A stretch of 64,000 nt of DNA from Paracoccaceae bacterium (GTDB lineage: Bacteria; Pseudomonadota; Alphaproteobacteria; Rhodobacterales; Rhodobacteraceae): positions 124,001 to 188,000 of the forward strand of contig PWZT01000037.1 of NCBI GenBank assembly GCA_003567315.1. Reading direction: 5' to 3'. A model generated the notes under the pieces. That model did not search any database and was not told the DNA's origin. It saw only the letters and a program-made list of their open reading frames with translations. Positions 46,373-55,478 of the stretch are shown one piece after another. The position numbers and the translations under genes are program-made. Every line of letters starts with the position of its first letter. The stretch's first letter is position 1.

Positions 46373-47242
46373 GTGATTGCAATAATTGGAATTGTCGTCG
46401 TCCTGGTGATGGTATTCGGGGGCTATCTGGGCTCTGGCGGCACAATGCATATCATCCTAAAGGCCTTGCCTTTCGAGATGGTCATGATCGGTGGCGCTGC
46501 GGTCGGCGGATTCATCCTCGGCAATGACATCGGGACGATCAAGGCGACCGGGCGCGATGTCAGTCGCGTTTTCAAGGGTGTCAGATGGGCCCCTTCGGAT
46601 TATCGCGATCTGCTGTGCCTGCTCTTCGAACTGATCTGGCTCGCGCGGCAAAACCCGGTGGCGCTGGAAGAGCATGTCGAGAACCCGGCGGAGTCCTCGA
46701 TCATCTCCCGATATCCGCGCATTGCAGAGGATCATGAGGTGATCGATCTTATCTGCGATACGCTCCGCGCGGCGGCGATGAATTACGATGACCCGCATCA
46801 GGTCGAGGAGGTGCTCGACAAGCGGCTCGAAATCCGCAAGCATCACGCGCTTCATACCAGCCATGCCGTTCAGATCGTGGCCGATGCCCTGCCCGCACTC
46901 GGGATTGTTGCGGCCGTGCTCGGCATCATCAAGACGATGGGGGCCATTGATGAGCCGCCCTCCATCCTTGGCGCGATGATCGGCGGCGCGCTGACAGGGA
47001 CCTTCCTGGGCGTGTTCCTCGCCTACTGCTTCGTCGGCCCGATCGCGAGTCGCATGCGCATGATCGTCGAGGAAGATGACCATTTCTACCAACTCATCCG
47101 CGAGGTCCTCGTGGCGAATCTCCATGCACATCCGGCCAATATCTGCGTCGAGGTCGGACGGCAGAATACCCCGCATAACAATCGCCCGGCCTTCAGCGAC
47201 ATCGAAACGGCGATGCGCGAAATCAAGAAGAATGCGGCTTGA
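46373..47242 (+). CDS. motA: Flagellar stator protein MotA
   Basis: A 289-residue stator subunit with four transmembrane helices. N-terminal MIAIIGIVVVLVMVFGGYLG is helix 1. The large cytoplasmic loop (about 60-165) carries the charged residues that contact FliG. The second pair includes ALPALGIVAAVLGIIKTMGA with the proton-channel Pro. Start is GTG. No motB is next to it. A 110-bp gap separates it from the MotE-like gene. Confidence 0.94.
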   Translation: MIAIIGIVVVLVMVFGGYLGSGGTMHIILKALPFEMVMIGGAAVGGFILGNDIGTIKATGRDVSRVFKGVRWAPSDYRDLLCLLFELIWLARQNPVALEEHVENPAESSIISRYPRIAEDHEVIDLICDTLRAAAMNYDDPHQVEEVLDKRLEIRKHHALHTSHAVQIVADALPALGIVAAVLGIIKTMGAIDEPPSILGAMIGGALTGTFLGVFLAYCFVGPIASRMRMIVEEDDHFYQLIREVLVANLHAHPANICVEVGRQNTPHNNRPAFSDIETAMREIKKNAA

Positions 47243-47245
47243 CGC

Positions 47246-49585
47246 ATGAGGTGGGTTTCCGCTCTTCTGACGATCTGCGCGATTATCGTCCTGCCCACGG
47301 GTGCAACAGCCGAAAGAGCCGTTGTTGAAGTGCATGCCGGGGAGCATCGCGATTACACACGCCTGCTCATGCAACTGCCTGAAGGCGTGTACTGGACGCT
47401 GAGCACGCAAGGGGCTCTTGCACGGCTGGAGATCGCTGGCGCAAACATAGATTTCGACCTGTCCCAGACATTCGCGCGCATTCCGCGAAGTCGCCTCCAT
47501 GGTATCCGCCAGGTCGACAATGAAATCGAGCTGACGCTGTTATGCGCCTGCGACGTGGTCGCCTATGAAGACATTCCGCAGTTCCTCGTGATCGACATCA
47601 GAGGCTCTGTTTCGGAAGGCAGGCTCGCCCCGACCGCGTCACTGCGCCCGCAGCCCCGTCCCGGCACCAGCGCCGAGGGTACATTCGCGCCGATGCGCGC
47701 GGGGCAGGCCCTGGCGCACCGCCTGCGACGCCCCGAAACTGCGCCTGCCCAGCTCCCTTCACTCACATTGACGGCAATCTCGCGCCCCGGCGCGCCCGAG
47801 ACATACCTAGCCCCCGCCCCTGACATCGCGCCCGACGCTGGAACCGCAGGGTTTCCCGAGGACGCGGTGGCAGATGCGATCATCGGCGCGTTGACACGCT
47901 CGGCTGCGATCAAGCCAGGTTTCGATCCGCAATCGCCCCCAACTGCTCCAGAGCGCGCGCAGAATGACGCAAAATCGGCGGATGCGATTGCAGTGCCGAA
48001 AGACCTGGGCGCACATGTCGCAATCTCCGGTCTGCCGGATGGCGTATCTCGCAATGACCGGACGGAGGGATGCGTTGATCCCGACGCACTGGATATCGCT
48101 GCCTGGTTCGACTCGCACAGCCAGACCCAGCATGCAAAGCTGCTGCATCACCTCACCGATGAATTCGGCCAGATCACCAGTGGCAGCGCTGTGACGCTTG
48201 CGCGATCCTATTTTGCTCTTGGCTTTGGTGCTGAAGGACGCATGGTGCTGTCGCTCATCGAACCTGCGGGTGCAATTCCGCCCGAGTTGGTAACGATCAG
48301 CTATCTCCTTGATCTCGAAACCCCACCCAAGAATATGCCCGACGGTTCGGAAAACTGTGGGAAAAAGGGCGTTTTATGGGCGTTCCTCGCCGACCCGCCC
48401 CAAGAGCAGGTGCAGGCTGGCAAGCTCGAGCAGTTGGTCCACGCAGTCAAGGCGCTGCCCAAGCATCTCAGAGTGCATTTGGCACCCCCGGTTATCACCC
48501 GGCTTTCGGCGCTCGGGCATGTGGAACCAGCGCAGGTTCTCCAGCAAGCCGTCGGCCGGGTCGGGGATGAGCCGAGACCCGGCATCACAGAAATTCCCGG
48601 CACAGGACCAGTAGCGCTCCAGGGCGCAGACGGGGCGGGACTTTCCAGGTCGCAGATCATCAAGCTGTCGGACCAGGACCTGCTCCGGCACCTGCCGCAT
48701 AGTCATCATCTTGCGCCGCACATTCGCGATGCCTTGCTTGATCGCGCCCTGCTGCGCCAATTCGAATTGCGCCACAGTGCCGAAGGTGACGCATTCGCCG
48801 AGCAAGTTATCAATGCGCATGCACGCAACGAGGACTTCCAGAATGCCTTCGCAATCCTTGACTCCCGCGAAACTGGCCTGCGGGAAGACCTGCGCGAAAA
48901 ACTTGGCAGAGACTTGCTTGCAGCGCTCGTGGAGAGGGCTGAGGACAGTGATTTCGTGACAATCACATTCGCGCACCGCCCATGGGACCGAACAGACCTC
49001 GAGGCAGCAACAGTCCATGCCATTGCGCGCAGGCTTGCCGAATTGGGTTTCGAACACCAGGCACGACAGATGGAACTCGTCCACGTCGCGGCTGTCAACG
49101 CAGGCAACAGCGATCGCCAGTCTGCCAGCGGCGCGGCAAACATATCTGATGAAACCATAGAAGCTTCCGACCTGACCGCAGACAGTCCCGCTGCGCCGCC
49201 ATCGGAAACGGGAGCAGAGGTTGATACGCCGTTGGCGATACAGAGCGCTGCGGACATGCGCATGGACGCGGTGCCGGATGCTTCAGGCGACCCCGATGCA
49301 CAGGCCAATGCCGTGCGGGCACAGAACGCAGTCGCTGCCTTGCGCGCGGCAGAGCAGGCAGACGCGCGCTCTGGCACCACAGGCTCCGAGGGGATTGCAC
49401 AAGAAGAGACCGAAAGACGAATAGGCGCCGATACGATGCGCCCCGAAGACGAGACAAGATCGGTTGCTCCAGAGGATGTTGATGCTGATTTGGCCATATT
49501 GTTGCAAAGCGAACGCGCACTTGAAGACAGCGCAGCATTGCGCGCGCGGATTCAGGGATTGATCGGCACAGATCAGATGCGATGA
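47246..49585 (+). CDS. Large exported protein of unknown function next to motA
   Basis: A 779-residue protein 3 bp after motA, surely in the same transcript. A signal peptide (about 1-22, ending ATA) leads to a beta-rich stretch at 23-130, VVEVHAGEHRDYTRLLMQLP and FARIPRSRLHGIRQVDNEIE, similar in rhythm to AMIN domains. The middle (about 280-640) is helical and TPR-like; the C-terminus is low complexity and acidic. I cannot name a family. Rhodobacter MotF, a motor protein with a periplasmic domain, is a functional analogy only. A role in the flagellar motor is inferred from position. Confidence 0.7.
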   Translation: MRWVSALLTICAIIVLPTGATAERAVVEVHAGEHRDYTRLLMQLPEGVYWTLSTQGALARLEIAGANIDFDLSQTFARIPRSRLHGIRQVDNEIELTLLCACDVVAYEDIPQFLVIDIRGSVSEGRLAPTASLRPQPRPGTSAEGTFAPMRAGQALAHRLRRPETAPAQLPSLTLTAISRPGAPETYLAPAPDIAPDAGTAGFPEDAVADAIIGALTRSAAIKPGFDPQSPPTAPERAQNDAKSADAIAVPKDLGAHVAISGLPDGVSRNDRTEGCVDPDALDIAAWFDSHSQTQHAKLLHHLTDEFGQITSGSAVTLARSYFALGFGAEGRMVLSLIEPAGAIPPELVTISYLLDLETPPKNMPDGSENCGKKGVLWAFLADPPQEQVQAGKLEQLVHAVKALPKHLRVHLAPPVITRLSALGHVEPAQVLQQAVGRVGDEPRPGITEIPGTGPVALQGADGAGLSRSQIIKLSDQDLLRHLPHSHHLAPHIRDALLDRALLRQFELRHSAEGDAFAEQVINAHARNEDFQNAFAILDSRETGLREDLREKLGRDLLAALVERAEDSDFVTITFAHRPWDRTDLEAATVHAIARRLAELGFEHQARQMELVHVAAVNAGNSDRQSASGAANISDETIEASDLTADSPAAPPSETGAEVDTPLAIQSAADMRMDAVPDASGDPDAQANAVRAQNAVAALRAAEQADARSGTTGSEGIAQEETERRIGADTMRPEDETRSVAPEDVDADLAILLQSERALEDSAALRARIQGLIGTDQMR

Positions 49586-49922
49586 GAGTCGCATCGCGCA
49601 ACATTGGGCGACCACTCCCCAGCAGGTTCGGCGCAAAGACATGGCCGTGACCTGAAGTCAATGCCTTCAAAGAAAGCCGGCGAAGCGGTCAGGAAGGCCA
49701 GAAAGCCGGCCAAGACCTCGCAGCAGAAGCGGCAAGCACGATAGGTGAACAGCGGCTCCGTCTATCCGGATCAGCCGGGCCTCCGATTTACGGGGCGCCG
49801 AATTATGTCTCGACTGCGGACCCGCTTCACGCGAGCGTTTCTATTCATTGTCGCGGTAGCGTGGCTCGCCGCCCGATCTGGCCCGCCTTGTGGGTTTTTC
49901 AGACAGCACATATGCTGCGCAA
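49586..49922. other. Intergenic region with no firm gene
   Basis: Between the motA-linked gene and the sensor kinase no frame looks coding except a 27-codon basic ORF (49661-49744). No response-regulator gene is present, although one is usual beside such kinases. No terminator was found. Confidence 0.55.
49661..49744 (+). CDS. Possible 27-residue basic peptide
   Basis: The frame starts MPSKKAGEAVRKARKPAKT and ends in QQKRQAR, giving ten Lys/Arg residues in 27. It reads like a histone-H1-type tail. No good ribosome site precedes it, and it could be the remnant of a larger basic protein. Confidence 0.22.
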   Translation: MPSKKAGEAVRKARKPAKTSQQKRQAR

Positions 49923-51263
49923 ATGCCGCGCAACTTTTTCCCCCGTATCCTGCCCGCCAGTTTTTACGGCCGGGCTGTTCTGATCCTGATCATCCCGATC
50001 ATCGTTATCCAGATCGTGCTGTCGGTGGTCTTCATTCAGCGCCATTACGAGCGTGTGACCGCGCAGATGACGACCAATATCCTGCGCGATATTCATTTCC
50101 TGACTGCCCGGTTGAATCAAACCCCCGAACCCGAGGCCACGTTGGCGGAATTCGCTGATCTGATCGACATCCTCCAGATCGAGATCATGCTCCCCGAACA
50201 GGCCAGCCCCATCCCCGCGCCACCCTTTGTGCCGCGGTTTGATCTGGCAGGGCGGGAGATCATCCGGGTGCTGGAAAAGGAACTGCCGTCGCTGGTCGCT
50301 GCGGATCTGATCACGCGATCAGGGGACCTGCGCATGTGGGTGCGCAGTAACCATGGCGTACTGGAATTACGACTGCCGCGGCGGCTGGTCACGACCTCGA
50401 ACCCGCATCAGCTGCTCGTGATCGTGTTTCTGGCCTCGGCCCTGATGACGCTGATCGCGTTCCAGTTCCTGCGTTTGCAGATCCGTCCGATCCGTCGGCT
50501 TGGCGCGGCCGCAGAAGCCTATGGGCGCGGCGAGCGTGTGGCCCTGCGCGCCTCGGGCGCGCGTGAGATCCGGGCCGCGGCGCATGCCTTCATCGACATG
50601 CGCAACCGGATCGAGCGGCAGCGCGCCCAGCAGAAGATCATGCTTTCGGGCGTCAGCCATGACATGCGCACCCCATTGACGCGGATGCGGCTGATCCTGT
50701 CGATGATGCCGGAAGATGACGACCGCGCAGCGCTTGAAGCCGAGATCGCCGATCTCGACAAGCGGCTCACGGGTTTTCTGGATTTCACGCGCGGACAGAT
50801 GACCGAAAACATGACCAAGACAGATCCCGGCGCGCTTGTCGAGGATCTGGTCGCGCGCTACCAGAGCGCGGGGTATGCGCTAACCCTGCGCCGCGCGGTG
50901 GATCTGCCCGCAAGCCTGATGGCAGACCCCGACGCATTGTCACGCGCACTCGACAATCTGATCAGCAATGCGCTGCGGCATGGGCAGCAAGCCGATATCC
51001 ACATGGATGTCGCACAGGGCCATCTTCGCATCAGCGTTGATGATGATGGGCCCGGCATCGCGCCCGAGGACCGCGAGCGGGCCTGCGAGCCCTTCGTGCG
51101 GCTCGATGAAGCGCGCAATGCCGATAGCGGCGGGCTGGGCCTGGGCCTTGCGATCGTTTCAGAGGTCGCGCGCGCGCATGGGGGGAAGCTGGAACTCGCG
51201 CGCAGCCCCACGCGCGGGGGCCTGCGCGCGATCTTGCAGCTTCCACTGCCTCAAAGGCGGTAG
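49923..51263 (+). CDS. EnvZ-like sensor histidine kinase
   Basis: A 446-residue membrane kinase. Two transmembrane helices (about 16-38 and 160-180) enclose a ~120-residue sensor domain. A HAMP linker follows, then HisKA with phospho-His in SGVSHDMRTPLTRMRL. The ATP domain has NLISNALRHG, DDDGPGIAPEDRERACEPFVR and GLGLGLAIV. The layout matches EnvZ or the Rhodobacter PetP-type kinases. No regulator gene is adjacent. Its end overlaps the carboxypeptidase end by 13 bp. Confidence 0.85.
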   Translation: MPRNFFPRILPASFYGRAVLILIIPIIVIQIVLSVVFIQRHYERVTAQMTTNILRDIHFLTARLNQTPEPEATLAEFADLIDILQIEIMLPEQASPIPAPPFVPRFDLAGREIIRVLEKELPSLVAADLITRSGDLRMWVRSNHGVLELRLPRRLVTTSNPHQLLVIVFLASALMTLIAFQFLRLQIRPIRRLGAAAEAYGRGERVALRASGAREIRAAAHAFIDMRNRIERQRAQQKIMLSGVSHDMRTPLTRMRLILSMMPEDDDRAALEAEIADLDKRLTGFLDFTRGQMTENMTKTDPGALVEDLVARYQSAGYALTLRRAVDLPASLMADPDALSRALDNLISNALRHGQQADIHMDVAQGHLRISVDDDGPGIAPEDRERACEPFVRLDEARNADSGGLGLGLAIVSEVARAHGGKLELARSPTRGGLRAILQLPLPQRR

Positions 51264-52720
51264 ATCTCGGCGAATTTCGCCTCGAGATAGGCCAGAAGCG
51301 GCGCTTCATCCGGCGCGAACCCGCAGGCATGGGCAATCGTGTCACGCGGGCCGCGCAGCGCGCCGAATCTTTGCAGCCGCGCGCGCAGCCAGGCCGTTGC
51401 CGCGCTGGTTTCGCCCTGTTCGAGCGCAGGGCCGAGATCGGGCAGATCGGCGCTGAGCGTCTGATAGAGGCAACCCGCATAGATATTGCCCAGCGCATAG
51501 GTCGGGAAATAGCCGAACAGCCCGACAGACCAATGCACATCCTGCAACACGCCATTGGCGGGCGTATCGACCGGGTAGCCGAAATCAGCCTCGAACCGGG
51601 TATTCCACGCCTCCTCGAGATCTTCGGCATCCAGCGTGCCGCGGATCAGCGCGCGCTCGAGATCGAAGCGCAGCATGATGTGGAGATTGTATTGCACCTC
51701 ATCGGCCTCGGTTCGGATGTAGCCGGAATTGACGCGGTTCACGGCGGCGTAAAACGCATCTGCATCGGGCAGGCTGAGCGCGCCGAATTCCTGCACCATC
51801 GCCCCATAAAGCCAATGGGTGAAGGCGCGCGAGCGGCCAAGCTGGTTCTCATAAATCCGGCTCTGGCTTTCATGCACGCCCATGGAGACGCCCCGCCCGA
51901 TGGGCGTCAGCCGGTGCTCGGGCGCGACACCTTGCTCATAGGCGGCATGGCCAACCTCGTGGATGGTGGAATAAAAACAGTTGAAGGGCTCTTCCACGAC
52001 GACGCGGGTGGTGATGCGCACATCATCGCCCGAACCGGAAGAGAAGGGATGCACAGCAAGATCGATCCGGCCACGGGTGAAATCATAGCCGAAATGCTCG
52101 GCCAGACGGCGCGAGACGCGTAGCTGGCCGTCCTGCGGAAAATGCCCGGTCAGCGCGGGTGGGCTGTCTGCGCCCAGGATCGCCTCGCGCAATGCGACAA
52201 GGCGCGGGCGCATCCGGGCGAAAGTGGCCGCGACGGTCTCGGAATCCGTCTCGGGCTCGTAATCGGCCATGAGCGCATCATAGGGGTCACCACCCTCGGC
52301 GATGGCGGCCCCTTCTTCGCGGCGCAGCGTAATCATCTGTTTCAGCCAGGGCAGGAAGCTCGGGACATCGCCCGCAAGCCGCGCTTCCTCCCAGGCGGTT
52401 TGCGAGAGCGGTGTTACGCGCGCAAGCTCTGCGGCGAGGCGGGCGGGCACCTTGGTGTTGCGCGTGTAATCGCGGCGGATTTCGCGCAGATTGGCGGCCT
52501 CGACCGCATCGCGCGGCTCTGCGGCCCCCAGCCACTCGCCGATGCGCGGGTCGGTGCGGCGGGCGTGCAGGATCTCTTCGAGCGCGGCCATTTCCTCGGA
52601 CCGCTGCGCATTTGCGCCGCGCGGCATCATGGTCTGCTGGTCCCAGCCCAGACGGCCCGACACCTGCGCGAGTGCCTCGGTCTGGCGGGCATGCGCCATC
52701 AGGTCGTCATAGGCAGTCAT
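51251..52720 (-). CDS. Metallocarboxypeptidase, M32 (Taq) family
   Basis: A 489-residue zinc carboxypeptidase that trims basic or neutral C-terminal residues. The zinc motif HEVGH is in STIHEVGHAAYEQG, with GVHESQSR downstream providing the third ligand. MTAYDDLMAHARQTEALAQV is the family N-terminus; the frame extends upstream but would run into ctaA. Overlaps ctaA by 4 bp. Confidence 0.93.
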   Translation of the reverse strand: MTAYDDLMAHARQTEALAQVSGRLGWDQQTMMPRGANAQRSEEMAALEEILHARRTDPRIGEWLGAAEPRDAVEAANLREIRRDYTRNTKVPARLAAELARVTPLSQTAWEEARLAGDVPSFLPWLKQMITLRREEGAAIAEGGDPYDALMADYEPETDSETVAATFARMRPRLVALREAILGADSPPALTGHFPQDGQLRVSRRLAEHFGYDFTRGRIDLAVHPFSSGSGDDVRITTRVVVEEPFNCFYSTIHEVGHAAYEQGVAPEHRLTPIGRGVSMGVHESQSRIYENQLGRSRAFTHWLYGAMVQEFGALSLPDADAFYAAVNRVNSGYIRTEADEVQYNLHIMLRFDLERALIRGTLDAEDLEEAWNTRFEADFGYPVDTPANGVLQDVHWSVGLFGYFPTYALGNIYAGCLYQTLSADLPDLGPALEQGETSAATAWLRARLQRFGALRGPRDTIAHACGFAPDEAPLLAYLEAKFAEIYRL

Positions 52721-53871
52721 GCTTTGGCTCCTTGCGTGCGCAAACTGTCGAAACGGGGGTATTGCGCCAGATGGCGGGCGCGGATGACCAGCACCCAAAG
52801 CACCACGGCCGTCGCCTGATGCGCGATGCCCAGTTGCCAGGGCGCGCCATGCATGACGGTCGCGATCCCCAGTGCGACCTGCGCGGCCATCACGGCGAAC
52901 ATGGCGTGGAAAGCCGTGCGCGTGGCCGAATAGCTCGATTTGCGCCCCTTGAGCCAGACAATCACAGCGAAGATCGCCAGCAGATACCCTGCCTTGCGGT
53001 GCAGGAATTGCGTGGTGGCCGGGTTCTCGAAGAAATTCAGCCACAGCGGCTGCATCGCGAAAAGCTCGGGCGGGATGAAGACGCCATTCATCAGCGGCCA
53101 GTCGGTATAGCCGCGCCCGGCATCGATCCCGGCGACAAGCGCGCCAAGGATGATCTGCAAGAAGGTGAAATGCATCAGCCCGGTCGAGAGCGAGAAGAGC
53201 CGCCCCTCGCGCGCCCGCCGCGCAGCGATCAACTCGGCCTCGGGACGGTTGAGCAGGAATGTGTACCACGCGATCAGCCCGAGAATGACGAAGGCCAGCC
53301 CCAGATGCACCGCGAGGCGGTAGGAGGCCACCGCCGTCATGCCCTCGGTCAGGCCCGAGGCGACCATCCACCAGCCGATCGCACCTTGCAGCCCGCCCAG
53401 CGCGCCAAGACCCAGCAGGCGCGGCGTCCAGCCTGTTGGGATGCGCCTGGTCAGCCAGAAGAACAGGAAGCCCAGCCCCCAGACCAGCCCGATCACGCGG
53501 CCCAGCTGGCGATGGCCCCATTCCCACCAGTAGATGACCTTGAACTCCTCGAGCGTCATGCCCTGATTCATCAGCCGGTACTGGTCGATCTGGCGGTATT
53601 TCTCGAATTCCTCGAGCCACATCTCGGCGCTGAGCGGTGGGATCGCGCCCGTCACCGGGCGCCATTCGGTGATCGAGAGGCCGCTATCGGTAAGCCGCGT
53701 CATCCCGCCCACCACGATCATGATGCAGACCAGCGCAAAGAGCGACATCAGCCAGAGCCGGATCGCCCCGCGCGCGCCTGATCTGGTGCGATCGATCACA
53801 CCGCCTCGCGGCTCGGGTTTCTTGGCCGTCGTATCCGTGACTTCCTCGAAAATGGCGCGTTTCTTGGCCAT
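52717..53871 (-). CDS. ctaA: Heme A synthase (CtaA/Cox15)
   Basis: A 384-residue inner-membrane protein with about eight helices that oxidises heme O to heme A for cytochrome c oxidase. Conserved His ligands occur in WWEWGHRQLGRVIG, in RLAVHLGLAF, and in FLHRKAGY and IAHQATA of the second half. Landmarks GGMTRLTDSGLSITEWRPVTG and GGLQGAIGWWMV identify Cox15-type enzymes. Overlaps the carboxypeptidase. Confidence 0.95.
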   Translation of the reverse strand: MAKKRAIFEEVTDTTAKKPEPRGGVIDRTRSGARGAIRLWLMSLFALVCIMIVVGGMTRLTDSGLSITEWRPVTGAIPPLSAEMWLEEFEKYRQIDQYRLMNQGMTLEEFKVIYWWEWGHRQLGRVIGLVWGLGFLFFWLTRRIPTGWTPRLLGLGALGGLQGAIGWWMVASGLTEGMTAVASYRLAVHLGLAFVILGLIAWYTFLLNRPEAELIAARRAREGRLFSLSTGLMHFTFLQIILGALVAGIDAGRGYTDWPLMNGVFIPPELFAMQPLWLNFFENPATTQFLHRKAGYLLAIFAVIVWLKGRKSSYSATRTAFHAMFAVMAAQVALGIATVMHGAPWQLGIAHQATAVVLWVLVIRARHLAQYPRFDSLRTQGAKA

Positions 53872-53970
53872 GGGGCTCTCCTGTCAGAACGCGTCGCAGG
53901 CTATTGCGGGCGTGGATCGGGTTCAAGCTGGTCTAGCAGGCTTGGCGGGGCGTTGTCCTGCGACTTTCCG

Positions 53971-54741
53971 TCAGCCATCGCGCCTGCGCGCGAGTTGGCG
54001 CAACATGCCGTGGAGTGTCTGCACATCCGCGCGGGTGAGCGCGAGCCGCGCCCACATGTTGCGCAGGTTCAGCCGCATGTTAGCCGCCTTCTCGGCCGGA
54101 AAGAAGAACCCAGCGGCCTCAAGCCGTTCCTCGAAATGATCGCCGAGCTTCTCGCGCTCGATGGCGCTGGCGAAGTCCGTGCCCGCGAGTGCCATCACTT
54201 CGGGCGGGGTCTCGGTACTCAGGCGGTTGAATTCATAGGCCATGAGCAGCACGCATTGCGCGAGATTGAGCGAATAGAAGGCCGGGTTCACCGGCACTGT
54301 GATGATCGCATTGGCGCGCGCCACATCCTCATTCTCCAGCCCCGCACGCTCGGGCCCGAACAGCACCGCCACGCGCTTGCCCGCCTCCAGCATTGCGCGC
54401 GCCTCGACCATGGCGCGTTCGGGCGTGCGCACGGGCTTGGTCAGCCCGCGCCCGCGTGCGGTCGTCGCATAGACGTAATCGCAATCGGCAATCGCCCCTG
54501 CCAGATCGCCGAACAGCCCGGCCCGCTCCAGCACGCGCGAGCCGCCCGAGGCCATGGCGACAGCCTTGGGGTTGGGCCAGCCATCGCGCGGATCGACCAG
54601 ACGCATGCGCGCGCAGTTGAAATTCAGCATCGCACGGGCGGCCGCCCCGATATTTTCGCCCATCTGCGGGCGGACCAGCACCATGATCGGGCTCGGGGCA
54701 TCGAAGAGCGGGTCGTCGAGCGGGGTCATCTGCGCATCCAT
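53971..54741 (-). CDS. trmJ: TrmJ-like tRNA/rRNA 2'-O-methyltransferase
   Basis: A 256-residue SpoU/TrmH-superfamily (SPOUT) methyltransferase. The N-terminus MVLVRPQMGENIGAAARAM is the family start, and FGPERAGLENEDV and VPVNPAFYSLNLAQCVLLMAYE form the knotted SAM site. It most resembles TrmJ, which acts at tRNA position 32. It diverges from the ThiE-like gene, 119 bp apart. Confidence 0.88.
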   Translation of the reverse strand: MDAQMTPLDDPLFDAPSPIMVLVRPQMGENIGAAARAMLNFNCARMRLVDPRDGWPNPKAVAMASGGSRVLERAGLFGDLAGAIADCDYVYATTARGRGLTKPVRTPERAMVEARAMLEAGKRVAVLFGPERAGLENEDVARANAIITVPVNPAFYSLNLAQCVLLMAYEFNRLSTETPPEVMALAGTDFASAIEREKLGDHFEERLEAAGFFFPAEKAANMRLNLRNMWARLALTRADVQTLHGMLRQLARRRDG

Positions 54742-54860
54742 CCGGAAAATCCTGCGCTGCCCTTAGCTTGCCGCTCATGCGGCTTCAAGCGGTGCGGCTG
54801 CTTGTCTCGGGATTGCCCGCAGGCTATCAGGGCGCCAATCGAGAGCAAGCGAGGCGCGGC

Positions 54861-55478
54861 ATGAGCAAGGATACCCCCCAGATTTATCTGATCACCCCGC
54901 CCGTGATCGACCTCGAGACCTTTCCGCCTCTGCTCTCGCGGCTTCTGGATGCGCATGAGGTGGCCTGCCTGCGTCTGTCGCTGGCGGCGCGCGATGAAGA
55001 CACGATCCTGCGCAGCGCCGATGCATTGCGCGACATCGCCCATGCCCGCGACATTCCTCTGGTGATCGAGGATCATGTTCTGATGGTGGAGCGCCTCGGC
55101 CTCGACGGGGTGCATCTTCGCGAACCGGGCACGCGGATCCGCAAGCTGCGCGAGAGCCTTGGTGCGGATGCGATCATCGGGGCCTATTGCGGACAATCGC
55201 GCCATGACGGCATGAATGCGGGCGAGGCAGGCGCGGATTATGTCAGCTTCGGGCCTGTGGGCGAAAACGCGCTCGGGGATGGCGCGGTTGCATCGCATGA
55301 TCTGTTCGAGTGGTGGTCGGCGATGATCGAATTGCCCGTCGTGGCCGAAGGCGCGCTCAGCCGCGACCAGATCGCGGCGTTTGCACCAGTGACCGATTTC
55401 TTTGCCATCGGCGATGAAATCTGGACGCGTGAGGATCCCATGTCAGCGCTGGCAGATCTCACGGCCCCGCTGCGCTGA
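54861..55478 (+). CDS. ThiE-like thiamine phosphate synthase family protein
   Basis: A 205-residue TIM-barrel protein. LITPP opens it; IEDHVLMVERLGLDGVHL and YVSFGPV resemble ThiE and the TenI family. The usual KDR loop and the typical phosphate-binding Gly residues are not obvious, so true thiamine phosphate synthase activity is uncertain. Its last 20 bp overlap the end of olsA. Confidence 0.72.
   Translation: MSKDTPQIYLITPPVIDLETFPPLLSRLLDAHEVACLRLSLAARDEDTILRSADALRDIAHARDIPLVIEDHVLMVERLGLDGVHLREPGTRIRKLRESLGADAIIGAYCGQSRHDGMNAGEAGADYVSFGPVGENALGDGAVASHDLFEWWSAMIELPVVAEGALSRDQIAAFAPVTDFFAIGDEIWTREDPMSALADLTAPLR

Noticed and set aside
49745-50158. 137-codon open frame at the start of the sensor kinase
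   Set aside because: It overlaps the kinase coding region in another frame and lacks a ribosome site or domain.
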